DNA of 64,000 nucleotides, from the NCBI GenBank assembly GCA_031385445.1, contig JANNBM010000056.1, forward strand, positions 1 to 64,000. Reading direction: 5' to 3'. A program made the translations under genes and the position numbers. Below the pieces are notes generated by a model that worked only from the letters and a program-made list of their open reading frames with translations, made no database searches and was not told where the DNA came from. This document shows, in pieces, positions 16,895-25,071 of the stretch. The stretch comes from CAIYZT01 sp031385445 (GTDB taxonomy: Bacteria > Pseudomonadota > Alphaproteobacteria > Rhodobacterales > Rhodobacteraceae). Within the stretch, counting starts at the first letter, position 1. Each line of letters begins with the position of its first letter.

Positions 16895-18043
16895 TCAGCT
16901 TTTCATCCCGTCCCAGAACCCTTTGACCTTGGCGAAAAAGGAATTGCCTTCGGGGTGATTCTCTTCGGACAAAGCCTCGAATTCGCGCAGAAGGTCGCGC
17001 TGGCGGGCGGTCAGATTGACCGGGGTTTCCACCGCCAACTCGATCACCATGTCACCCGAACCACCGCCGCGCAGGGCAGGCATGCCCTTGGCCCGCAGGC
17101 GCATTTGCTTGCCGGTTTGCGCCCCTGCCGGGATTTTCACCTTGGAGCGGCCGCCTTCGATGGTCGGCACCTCAACCTCGCCGCCCAAGGACGCGGTGGT
17201 AAAAGTGACGGGTACGCGGCAGAAAAGATGCACGCCGTCGCGCTGAAAAATCGTGTGCTCGCGCACTTCGATGAAGATGTACAGATCGCCCGAAGGTCCG
17301 CCGCGCATTCCCGCCTCGCCCTCGCTCGCGAGACGAATGCGCGTGCCGGTTTCAACGCCCGCCGGGATATTGACCGACAAGGAGCGGTCGCGTTCGATGC
17401 GCCCAGCGCCGTGGCAAACCTTGCACGGGTTTTTGACGATCTGCCCAGCGCCGCTGCAGGTCGGGCAGGTGCGTTCGACGGTGAAAAAGCCCTGCTGCGC
17501 GCGGACCTTTCCCATGCCGGAACAGGTGGGGCAAGTGACAGGTTCTGCGCCGCCCTCGGCGCCCGATCCGCGGCAGCCGTCACAGGCGGTCGATCCGGGG
17601 ACGTTGATGGTTTTTTGAACGCCTTTGAACGCTTCTTCCAACGAAACGCGCAGGTTATAGCGCAGGTCGGACCCGCGCTGCGCCCGCGAACGGCCGCCAC
17701 CACCACCGCGTTGACCGCCCATGAAATCGCCGAACAGGTCTTCGAACACGTCGGAAAAGGCCGAAGCGAAATCGCCCTGCCCCGCGCCGCCGCGCTGCCC
17801 GCCGCCGCCCATTCCGCCTTCAAAGGCGGCATGGCCATAGCGATCGTAGGCGGCCTTTTTGTCGGCGTCTTTCAGAACCTCATAAGCCTCGTTCACCTCT
17901 TTGAACTGAGACTCGGCGTTGGGATTGTCGGAATTGCGGTCGGGGTGAAGCTCTTTTGCTTTGGTGCGATAGGCTTTTTTCAGCTCTTCGGCAGAGGCGC
18001 CGCGAGCCGATCCCAGAACGTCATAATAATCCCGCTTTGCCAT
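16895..18043 (-). CDS. dnaJ: Chaperone DnaJ
   Basis: Co-chaperone that delivers substrates to DnaK and stimulates its ATPase. The J domain (residues 1-70) has KAKELHPDRN with the essential HPD. A Gly-rich linker (about 75-120) follows. The zinc-binding domain then carries four CxxCxGxG repeats (CDGCRGSG, CPTCSGMG, CPTCSGAG, CKVCHGAG). The C-terminal substrate domain is complete. The start MAKRDYYDVLG at 18043 is the normal DnaJ N-terminus. It is 69 bases downstream of dnaK with a strong hairpin between them. Confidence 0.97.
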   Translation of the reverse strand: MAKRDYYDVLGSARGASAEELKKAYRTKAKELHPDRNSDNPNAESQFKEVNEAYEVLKDADKKAAYDRYGHAAFEGGMGGGGQRGGAGQGDFASAFSDVFEDLFGDFMGGQRGGGGGRSRAQRGSDLRYNLRVSLEEAFKGVQKTINVPGSTACDGCRGSGAEGGAEPVTCPTCSGMGKVRAQQGFFTVERTCPTCSGAGQIVKNPCKVCHGAGRIERDRSLSVNIPAGVETGTRIRLASEGEAGMRGGPSGDLYIFIEVREHTIFQRDGVHLFCRVPVTFTTASLGGEVEVPTIEGGRSKVKIPAGAQTGKQMRLRAKGMPALRGGGSGDMVIELAVETPVNLTARQRDLLREFEALSEENHPEGNSFFAKVKGFWDGMKS

Positions 18044-18067
18044 GGCAAAATCCCCTGAAGGGGAACG

Positions 18068-18096
18068 CTTTGGGCGGCCACCAGGGCCGCCCAAAG
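18068..18096 (-). promoter_or_regulatory. 12-bp hairpin in the dnaK-dnaJ spacer
   Basis: CTTTGGGCGGCC (18068-18079) and GGCCGCCCAAAG (18085-18096) form a perfect 12-base-pair stem with a five-base loop between the dnaK stop and the dnaJ start. No U-tract follows it on the minus strand, so it looks like a processing, stabilising or attenuating hairpin, which could set a higher DnaK than DnaJ level, rather than a full terminator. Confidence 0.6.
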
Positions 18097-18112
18097 GAGG
18101 TTCCCAAGCGCG

Positions 18113-20020
18113 TTACTTACGCTTGTTGTTGCCCATGTCTTCGAAATCGGCGTCGATGATATCGTCATCCACGCTGCGCGGCGCATCTTCGTCGCGGCCA
18201 TCGGCCTGATCTGCGCTGGCCTTGTAAATCGCCTCGCCCAGCTTCATTGCCGCGTCGGTCAGGTTCTGAATGCCGCCTTTGATCTTGCCGACCTCGTCGG
18301 TCGCCAATGCCTCTTCCAACGCGCCCATGGCCAGCTCGATCGCCTCGACCGTCGACGGATCGACCTTGTCCGAATGCTCGGCGATGGACTTTTTGGTGGA
18401 GTGGATCAGACTTTCGGCCTGATTCTTGGCTTCCACCAACTCGCGGCGTTCCTTGTCGGCGTCGGCATTCGCCTCGGCCTCTTTGACCATCTTTTCGATC
18501 TCGTCATCCGACAGACCGCCAGAGGCCTGAATGGTGATCTGCTGTTCCTTGTTGGTGCCCTTGTCCTTGGCTTTCACCGACACGATGCCGTTGGCGTCGA
18601 TGTCAAAGGTCACCTCGATCTGCGGCATGCCGCGCGGGGCGGGCGGGATCGATTCAAGGTTGAATTGGCCAAGCATCTTGTTGTCGGCGGCCATTTCACG
18701 CTCGCCCTGGAAGCAGCGGATCGTCACGGCGTTCTGATTGTCTTCGGCCGTCGAGAAAACCTGCGACTTTTTGGTCGGGATCGTGGTGTTACGGTCGATC
18801 AGGCGGGTGAAGACCCCGCCAAGCGTTTCGATGCCCAAAGACAGCGGCGTGACGTCAAGCAGGACCACGTCCTTGACGTCGCCTTGCAGCACGCCGGCCT
18901 GAATAGCGGCGCCGGCGGCGACGACTTCATCGGGGTTCACGCCCTTGTGCGGCTCTTTGCCGAAGAACTTGGTCACCTCTTCAATCACGCGCGGCATGCG
19001 GGTCATACCGCCGACCAGCACCACTTCGTCGATGTCGGACATCGAGATACCAGCGTCTTTCAACGCGGCCTGGCACGGCTTGATCGACTTTTTGATCAGG
19101 TCATCGACAAGCGATTCCAGCTTGGCACGGGTCATCTTGACGACAAGGTGCAGCGGCTGGCCGGTGTTGCGGTCCATCGAGATGAAGGGTTGGTTGATCT
19201 CGGTCTGAGTGGAGGAGGACAGTTCGATTTTGGCCTTTTCAGCCGCCTCTTTCAGGCGCTGCAGGGCCATCTTGTCCAGCGACAGATCGACGCCGTGTTC
19301 CTTTTTGAATTCGTCCGCCAGATAATTGACGATGCGCATGTCGAAATCTTCGCCGCCAAGGAACGTATCGCCGTTGGTGGATTTCACCTCGAACAGGCCG
19401 TCGTCAATCTCCAGAATGGTGATGTCGAACGTACCGCCGCCAAGGTCGTAAACGGCGATGGTGCGGGCTTCTTTCTTGTCGAGACCATAAGCCAGCGCAG
19501 CTGCGGTCGGCTCGTTGATGATACGCAGCACCTCAAGACCGGCGATCTTGCCCGCGTCTTTGGTGGCCTGACGCTGGGCGTCGTTGAAATAGGCGGGCAC
19601 GGTGATGACGGCCTGCGTGACGGTTTCGCCCAGATACGCCTCTGCCGTTTCTTTCATTTTTTGCAGGATAAAGGCGGAAACCTGCGACGGCGAATACTTT
19701 TCGCCCCGCGCTTCGACCCAAGCGTCGCCGTTGCCGCCATTGGCGATCTTGTACGGCATGTTCTTTTGGTCTTTGACGATCACCGGATCATCAAAGCGGC
19801 GGCCGATCAGGCGTTTGACCGCGAAAATGGTATTGGAGGCATTGGTGACGGCCTGCCGTTTGGCGGCCTGTCCGACCAGACGCTCGTTGTCGGTGAACCC
19901 GACGATCGACGGCGTCGTGCGCGCGCCCTCAGAGTTTTCGATGATGCGGGGCTGCGAGCCGTCCATGATGGCAACGCAAGAGTTTGTCGTTCCGAGGTCA
20001 ATACCAATGATCTTGGCCAT
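18113..20020 (-). CDS. dnaK: Chaperone DnaK (Hsp70)
   Basis: ATP-dependent protein-folding chaperone of 635 residues. The start MAKIIGIDLGTTNSCVAIMD at 20020 is the standard Hsp70 N-terminus with the phosphate-1 loop. Also visible are IINEPTAAALAYGLDK, VYDLGGGTFDITIL, VLVGGMTRMPRV and the substrate-domain start DVTPLSLGIETLGG. The C-terminal lid ends in an acidic tail. GGACAGAAT gives the ribosome site. A sigma-32-like promoter lies 120-150 bases upstream. Confidence 0.98.
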   Translation of the reverse strand: MAKIIGIDLGTTNSCVAIMDGSQPRIIENSEGARTTPSIVGFTDNERLVGQAAKRQAVTNASNTIFAVKRLIGRRFDDPVIVKDQKNMPYKIANGGNGDAWVEARGEKYSPSQVSAFILQKMKETAEAYLGETVTQAVITVPAYFNDAQRQATKDAGKIAGLEVLRIINEPTAAALAYGLDKKEARTIAVYDLGGGTFDITILEIDDGLFEVKSTNGDTFLGGEDFDMRIVNYLADEFKKEHGVDLSLDKMALQRLKEAAEKAKIELSSSTQTEINQPFISMDRNTGQPLHLVVKMTRAKLESLVDDLIKKSIKPCQAALKDAGISMSDIDEVVLVGGMTRMPRVIEEVTKFFGKEPHKGVNPDEVVAAGAAIQAGVLQGDVKDVVLLDVTPLSLGIETLGGVFTRLIDRNTTIPTKKSQVFSTAEDNQNAVTIRCFQGEREMAADNKMLGQFNLESIPPAPRGMPQIEVTFDIDANGIVSVKAKDKGTNKEQQITIQASGGLSDDEIEKMVKEAEANADADKERRELVEAKNQAESLIHSTKKSIAEHSDKVDPSTVEAIELAMGALEEALATDEVGKIKGGIQNLTDAAMKLGEAIYKASADQADGRDEDAPRSVDDDIIDADFEDMGNNKRK

Positions 20021-20141
20021 ATTCTGTCCTTTTCCTTCGGCGATGTTGTGAGACGGAACCCAATTGCGGCATTCCGTCCCGATCCCAATTAAGACCCGTC
20101 GCAGGAGATGCCCAAAACGGCCCTGTAACGGCTTCCGGGGG

Positions 20142-20171
20142 TATATAGGGGGGCACGTCCAGCCCTGCAAG
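20142..20171 (-). promoter_or_regulatory. Sigma-32 (RpoH) type heat-shock promoter of dnaKJ
   Basis: Read on the minus strand, CTTGCA (20171-20166) is followed after 14 bases by CCCCTATAT, matching the heat-shock promoter consensus CTTGAA - 11 to 15 bases - CCCCATNT. It lies about 125 bases ahead of the dnaK ATG, an appropriate position for a heat-inducible dnaKJ operon. No CIRCE inverted repeat was seen. Confidence 0.75.
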
Positions 20172-20254
20172 CGCGGCGGGGCAGGAATCATTCCAGAAAA
20201 TGAAGCGAAAATCAGAAGATTTTCGGGATATCCCAGGCCGCGGGCAAGCGGGCG

Positions 20255-21025
20255 CTATCTGGCGCTCCAGGACACACTGGCAAAGCGCCGGGTGTAGTTT
20301 TCGATGATCAACCCGATCATGAAGATCACGATGGTCACTTTCACCGGATAGGCGACGGTGGAATAGTGCGGATCATAGTTCAAAAAGATGAACCCACGGG
20401 ACTGATCTATGATGTGGAACAAGGGGTTCCACCAAAACCACGACAAGATCCATGTGGGCGTTGCATTGGCCACGAACATCTTTCCCGAAGCGATCATGTT
20501 GATCCGCGAATAAAGCGACGTGGCGATGCCAAAGAATTCCGGCGCCCAGGGTGTGGCCGACTTGAACACCATGCCAATGGCGATCCCCGACACCCAGGCA
20601 AGCAAAAGCATCATGAAGGCGCCGACCGGCTGATCAATACTGATCGGAGTGAAAATGGCGTGATAGAAAAACAAGATCACGGTGATTGACAGGATCTGCT
20701 GGTACAGCGTCGACAACGCAGCTGCGGCAATCGCCACCAGCGGGTTCATCGTTGAATGTTTCATCATGGCCGAAGTCGGCCCGTCAGATTTTGCAACTGC
20801 GGCGATGGTCTTGGTATGGGTCATATACAAAAAGACGCCAGACATGACATAAAGCAGCCTGTCGCCGCGGATGCCGCGGTTTCCGCCGCCCAGATAGGTC
20901 ATCATGAACAAGAAAACCATGACCATCAAGATCGACTGAACGACTGAAATCACCAGCCCGACAACCGCATTTCCATTTGATTTCCGTAGGTTACGCACCG
21001 CGGAATGGAAAACAAGTTCCGTCAT
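20255..21025 (-). CDS. Polysaccharide-export ABC transporter permease (KpsM-like)
   Basis: A 256-residue integral membrane protein with about six hydrophobic segments (VVGLVISVVQSILMVMVFLF, ILSITVILFF, GAFMMLLLAWVSGIAIGMVF, TIVIFMIGLII). It has the ABC-2 type architecture of capsule and O-antigen exporters; the segment WNPLFHIIDQSRGFIF is typical of KpsM/RfbA-type permeases. The start MTELVFHSAVR at 21025 follows the longer frame's 16 extra residues. No ATPase partner is adjacent, so it must pair with a KpsT-like protein coded elsewhere. It is divergent from cysQ and kdsB, consistent with a Kdo-linked capsule locus. Confidence 0.82.
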   Translation of the reverse strand: MTELVFHSAVRNLRKSNGNAVVGLVISVVQSILMVMVFLFMMTYLGGGNRGIRGDRLLYVMSGVFLYMTHTKTIAAVAKSDGPTSAMMKHSTMNPLVAIAAAALSTLYQQILSITVILFFYHAIFTPISIDQPVGAFMMLLLAWVSGIAIGMVFKSATPWAPEFFGIATSLYSRINMIASGKMFVANATPTWILSWFWWNPLFHIIDQSRGFIFLNYDPHYSTVAYPVKVTIVIFMIGLIIENYTRRFASVSWSAR

Positions 21026-21202
21026 CGCAAATGCGCCGGACGTCTTGTTACGCTGTGTTTCGGGCCGGAACATGGTGCCTCTAAAGTAACCTCAACGTTT
21101 CTTAACACGGGAAATCTTGCTGTTCCCTTACGAACGCATGATAAAGACCTTGGAAAAAAGTGCAACATTGCCTTTGGATTGCAAGGGCAGCAGGAGTTTT
21201 GG

Positions 21203-21976
21203 ATGAATTTTGAGGTTTTGATTCCCGTGATGCGGCGGCTGGCTTTGGAAGCGGGCGAGCGGATTATGCAGGTTTACAACGGTCCGGATTTTGAGGTGAA
21301 GTCGAAAAGCGATGCCAGTCCGGTGACGGAGGCGGACGAGGCGGCGGATGCGATCATCTCGGCGGGGCTGCGGGCGGAATTTCCCGATGTGGTGCTGATC
21401 ACCGAAGAGCAGGCGGCGAGCCATGCCCTGCGGGCGGGCACCTTCTTGATCGTCGACCCGCTGGACGGGACCAAGGAATTCGTACAGCGGCGCGGCGATT
21501 TCACGGTGAACATCGCCTATGTTGAAAATGGGGTGCCGCTGCGGGGGGTGGTCTATGCGCCGGCGCAGGGGCGGCTGTTTTACACCCGCGAAGACGGCGT
21601 TTCGGTCGAAGAGATTGGCGGCGTGCAGCAGGTGATAAGCGTGACCAAGCCGGACAATGGTGCGCTGATGGTGGTGGCGTCCAAATCGCACCGCGATGCG
21701 GCGACGTATGACTATAACGCAAAGTACACCGTCAAGGACATGAAAAGCGCCGGGTCAAGCCTGAAGTTCTGTCTGGTGGCGACGGGCGAGGCGGACATCT
21801 ATCCGCGCCTTGGCCGCACGATGGAATGGGACACGGCGGCGGGCGATGCGGTGCTGCGCGGCGCAGGCGGGCATGTGGTGCGGTTCGACGACCACACACC
21901 GCTTTCCTATGGCAAAGAGGGCTGGGACAACCCGTTCTTCATCGCCTATGCGCCGGGCGTGACCTTGAAAAAATGA
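21203..21976 (+). CDS. cysQ: 3'(2'),5'-bisphosphate nucleotidase CysQ
   Basis: Hydrolyses PAP, the by-product of PAPS-dependent sulfation, to AMP and phosphate. The 257-residue inositol-monophosphatase-fold enzyme shows SPVTEADEAADAII, LITEEQ (metal-ligand Glu), VDPLDGTKEFVQR (signature DPxDGT) and later TMEWDTAAGDAVLRGAGG. AGGAG at 21192-21196 fixes the start at 21203. Its stop overlaps the kdsB start (ATGA). Its place in a locus with several sulfotransferase genes suggests recycling of PAP from glycan or lipid sulfation, besides its role in sulfate assimilation. Confidence 0.95.
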   Translation: MNFEVLIPVMRRLALEAGERIMQVYNGPDFEVKSKSDASPVTEADEAADAIISAGLRAEFPDVVLITEEQAASHALRAGTFLIVDPLDGTKEFVQRRGDFTVNIAYVENGVPLRGVVYAPAQGRLFYTREDGVSVEEIGGVQQVISVTKPDNGALMVVASKSHRDAATYDYNAKYTVKDMKSAGSSLKFCLVATGEADIYPRLGRTMEWDTAAGDAVLRGAGGHVVRFDDHTPLSYGKEGWDNPFFIAYAPGVTLKK

Positions 21977-22761
21977 GCGTCCTGATCGCCATTCCTGCCC
22001 GGTATGCCAGCACCCGTTTTCCGGGCAAGCCCTTGGTTTCGTTAAAGGGCCCGGACGGGGAAAAGACGCTGATCCGCCGCAGCTGGGAGGCGGCGATGGG
22101 CGTGCGCGGGGTGGACCGGGTGGTTGTGGCGACCGACGATGCGCGGATTGCCGATCACGCGGCGGGGTTCGGGGCGGAGGTGGTGATGACCTCGTCCGCC
22201 GCGCGAAACGGGACAGAGCGCTGCGCCGAGGTGGCGCAAAAGCTGCCGGGGTTTGATGTGGTGGTGAACCTGCAAGGGGATGCGCCGCTCACCCCGGCCT
22301 GGTTTGTCGAGGATCTGGTCAAGGGGCTGTTGGGCGATGCGCAAGCGGATATCGCGACGCCGGTTCTGCGCTGCGACGGGCGGGCGCTGAACGGGTTTCT
22401 GGCCGACCGGCGCGCGGGGCGGGTTGGCGGCACGACGGCGGTTTTTGGCGCGGGCGGGCGCGGGATTTATTTCAGCAAAGAGGTGATCCCTTTTACCGGC
22501 AAAACCTATGCCGATGCTGAGGCGACGCCGGTTTTTCATCATGTGGGGGTCTATGCCTACCGTCCGGCGGCGCTGATCGGCTATCCGCACTGGCCTATCG
22601 GGCCGCTGGAGACGCTGGAGGGATTGGAGCAGCTGCGATTTGTCGAACAGGGACGGCGGGTTTTGTGCGTGGAGGTTCAGGCGCGTGGGCGGCAATTCTG
22701 GGAGCTGAACAATCCCTCGGATGTGCCTGTGATCGAGGCCATGATGGCGCAGATGGGATGA
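21973..22761 (+). CDS. kdsB: 3-deoxy-manno-octulosonate cytidylyltransferase (CMP-Kdo synthetase)
   Basis: Activates Kdo to CMP-Kdo for LPS or capsule linker synthesis. The 262-residue protein opens MSVLIAIPARYASTRFPGKPL, the nucleotide-binding start of the family, then VVVATDD, NGTERCAEVA and VVNLQGDAPL (metal-binding aspartate), and ends LEQLRFVEQG and LNNPSDV. VNLQGDAPL differs from the usual VQGDEPL, so a capsule-specific KpsU-type role is possible. The ATG at 21973 overlaps the cysQ stop, and its own TGA overlaps the next glycosyltransferase start. Confidence 0.92.
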   Translation: MSVLIAIPARYASTRFPGKPLVSLKGPDGEKTLIRRSWEAAMGVRGVDRVVVATDDARIADHAAGFGAEVVMTSSAARNGTERCAEVAQKLPGFDVVVNLQGDAPLTPAWFVEDLVKGLLGDAQADIATPVLRCDGRALNGFLADRRAGRVGGTTAVFGAGGRGIYFSKEVIPFTGKTYADAEATPVFHHVGVYAYRPAALIGYPHWPIGPLETLEGLEQLRFVEQGRRVLCVEVQARGRQFWELNNPSDVPVIEAMMAQMG

Positions 22762-24005
22762 TCCTGCCCTCGGTCAGCGTTATCGTGACCGCCTGGCAAA
22801 GACCGCAGGATTTGCGCCGCTGTCTGATCGCGCTTCAGCAGCAGGATCACCCGAACCTGGAATTACGGCTGGTGGTCGATGGGCCGACGGGCGCGCAAGC
22901 CGTCAACGCGCTGCTGGCCGCCGGATGGGCAGGCGGTTTTGTCGCCAACCCCGGCAAGAATATCTCGGTGGCGCGCAATATCGGTCTGGGCATGGCACTT
23001 GGCGATGTGGTGGCTTTTATCGACGACGATGCGGTGGCCGAGCCGACATGGGCCAGCCGGCTCGCGGCGGCTTTTTGTGATCCAACGGTGGTGGCGGCCA
23101 CGGGATATACCCGGGGGCGCAACGGAATATCGTGGCAATGGACGGCGGCGGAGGTGGACCATCTGGGCCAAGACCATGCCGTGCCAGTTTCCGGTAAAAC
23201 GACGCTTCATCAGGGGTCCGCGCAGCGTTCGGTCAAGCCCGTTGGCACCAATTGCGCGTTTCGGCGCAAGGACTTGCTGGCGATTGGCGCCTTTGATCCG
23301 GCGTATCGGTTCTATCTGGAGGATGCGGATATCGGGCTGCGCCTTGCGGGCAGGGGGGGGACGGCGGTGGTGCCGGGGGCGGCGGTGCACCATGCCTTTG
23401 CTGCATCCGATCGCCGGCGGGCCGACCGGGTTCCAACGGATCTGACCGAGATCGGCGCGTCGGCACAGGTTTTCTTGCGCCGCCACGCCGCGCCGGATTT
23501 GTGGCCTGTGGCGCTGCAATCGCTGCGGGAAGAACAGGCGGCGCGTCTGGCCAGCCATCTTGCGGCAGGGCGCATCGCCAGCGGCGAGGTGGCGGCGCTG
23601 ACCGCCACCCTGGAGGCAGGCATTGCCGAAGGTCTGTTGCGCGATTTGCCGGATCTGCGGGCGATTGAACCTGCCTCATCGCAGATCGCGGATCCGGGTT
23701 TCCTGCGCCTGGCCGGAACGGGGCCGCGTGCGGGCCAGGTGATTGCCGGACGCAACTGGCAGGCGCCGCGTTTGCGCCGCGAAGCCAAGGCTCTGGTTGC
23801 GCAAGGCATCGTGACAACGCTGATCCTTTTGTCGGCGACGCCCCGCGCGCATCGGCATCGCTTGCATCCCGACGGGTACTGGGAACAGACCGGCGGGCTT
23901 TTCGGCCCGTCCGACCGCGAACAGCCGCGCTGGACATGGTGGCGTTTCGCCGCCCGTATCGCCGCAGAATCCGCGCGGTGGGCCGCTTTTCGACCAACAA
24001 ACTGA
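22758..24005 (+). CDS. Family 2 glycosyltransferase
   Basis: A 415-residue protein. The N-terminal GT-A domain is typical of GT2: SVSVIVTAWQRPQDLRRCL, then KNISVARNIGLGMALGDVVAFIDDDAVAEP, where DDD is the metal and nucleotide-sugar motif. EDADIGLRLAGRGG contains the ED acceptor motif. The C-terminal third is an additional segment without recognised domain. The start at 22758 overlaps the kdsB stop (ATGA), so cysQ, kdsB and this gene are translationally coupled. Sugar specificity cannot be told from sequence. Confidence 0.88.
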   Translation: MILPSVSVIVTAWQRPQDLRRCLIALQQQDHPNLELRLVVDGPTGAQAVNALLAAGWAGGFVANPGKNISVARNIGLGMALGDVVAFIDDDAVAEPTWASRLAAAFCDPTVVAATGYTRGRNGISWQWTAAEVDHLGQDHAVPVSGKTTLHQGSAQRSVKPVGTNCAFRRKDLLAIGAFDPAYRFYLEDADIGLRLAGRGGTAVVPGAAVHHAFAASDRRRADRVPTDLTEIGASAQVFLRRHAAPDLWPVALQSLREEQAARLASHLAAGRIASGEVAALTATLEAGIAEGLLRDLPDLRAIEPASSQIADPGFLRLAGTGPRAGQVIAGRNWQAPRLRREAKALVAQGIVTTLILLSATPRAHRHRLHPDGYWEQTGGLFGPSDREQPRWTWWRFAARIAAESARWAAFRPTN

Positions 24006-24172
24006 AATTGGACCGCTTATTTCGGGGCACCCTCTAAAAAAGGCCACATTTTTCTGCCAGTTTCCATGTAGTGAGATCACAAAGACCTTGCCTTGAAGAT
24101 TTCCCTGTTAATCTTTGTGCGCTAAGGTTTTAGTGGTCAAAACAGCCCGGGGCAGTGGGCGGAGTGGGTGCG

Positions 24173-25069
24173 ATGAAGATAAAGAAAGTCTCTAAGGCGG
24201 TGTTTCCTGTCGCCGGAATGGGCACGCGGTTTTTGCCGGCGACCAAATCGATCCCGAAAGAGATCATGACCTTGGTTGACCGGCCGTTGATTCAATACGC
24301 CATCGACGAGGCCCGGGCAGCGGGCATCAAGGAATTCATCTTTGTCACCTCGCGCGGAAAATCCGCGCTCGAAGATTACTTTGACCACTCGCCCGAGCTG
24401 GAATCCGCGCTGCGCAAGGCCGGCAAGGACGAGCTGCTGGAAATATTGAAAGACACCAACATGGACAGCGGCGCGATTGCCTATGTCCGGCAGAACCGGG
24501 CGATGGGGCTTGGCCATGCGGTGTGGTGCGCGCGGCGGCTGATCGGGAACGAGCCTTTTGCGGTGCTGCTGCCCGATGACGTGATCGCGGCGGAAAAGCC
24601 GTGTTTGCAGCAGATGATCGAAGCGTATGAGCAGACCGGCGGCAATATGGTGGCCGCCATGGAAGTGGCCCCGGCCAAAACCAGTTCCTACGGCGTGCTG
24701 GATATCGACGAAGACATGGGGTCCATCGTGACGGTCAAGGGTCTGGTCGAAAAGCCCAAAGCCGAAGATGCGCCGTCAAACCTTGCGGTGATCGGGCGCT
24801 ATATTCTGACGCCAAAGGTGATGACCAACCTGAACAAGATGAAGCAGGGCGCGGGCGGCGAAATTCAACTGACCGACGCGATTGCCGAAGAGGCGCAGAC
24901 ACCGGGCAAGGTGTTTGGGTTCCGGTTCCGGGGCCAGCGCTATGATTGCGGCTCCAAGGCGGGATTTTTGCAGGCGACGGTGGCCTTTGGCCTGTCGCGC
25001 CCCGATTTGCGCGATGAATTCGGGCATTACCTGCATGATCTTTTGGCGCTGCAAAAAGCGGCGCAATAG
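24173..25069 (+). CDS. galU: UTP-glucose-1-phosphate uridylyltransferase
   Basis: Makes UDP-glucose, precursor of many surface glycans. The 298-residue enzyme starts KVSKAVFPVAGMGTRFLPATKSIPKEIM, the nucleotide-binding signature of GalU, and carries LVDRPLIQYAIDEA, LLPDDVI (catalytic metal region), GLVEKP and QLTDAIAEE. The start at 24173 is preceded by a GGGCGGAG-type site; a longer frame from 24155 is possible. Its presence within the glycosyltransferase block suggests UDP-glucose-derived sugars in the glycan. Confidence 0.96.
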   Translation: MKIKKVSKAVFPVAGMGTRFLPATKSIPKEIMTLVDRPLIQYAIDEARAAGIKEFIFVTSRGKSALEDYFDHSPELESALRKAGKDELLEILKDTNMDSGAIAYVRQNRAMGLGHAVWCARRLIGNEPFAVLLPDDVIAAEKPCLQQMIEAYEQTGGNMVAAMEVAPAKTSSYGVLDIDEDMGSIVTVKGLVEKPKAEDAPSNLAVIGRYILTPKVMTNLNKMKQGAGGEIQLTDAIAEEAQTPGKVFGFRFRGQRYDCGSKAGFLQATVAFGLSRPDLRDEFGHYLHDLLALQKAAQ

Positions 25070-25071
25070 GT

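Noticed and set aside
18374..20092. A 572-residue plus-strand frame opposite dnaK, and one of 367 residues opposite dnaJ
   Set aside because: Both lie entirely over secure chaperone genes and show no motif; they are antisense shadows.
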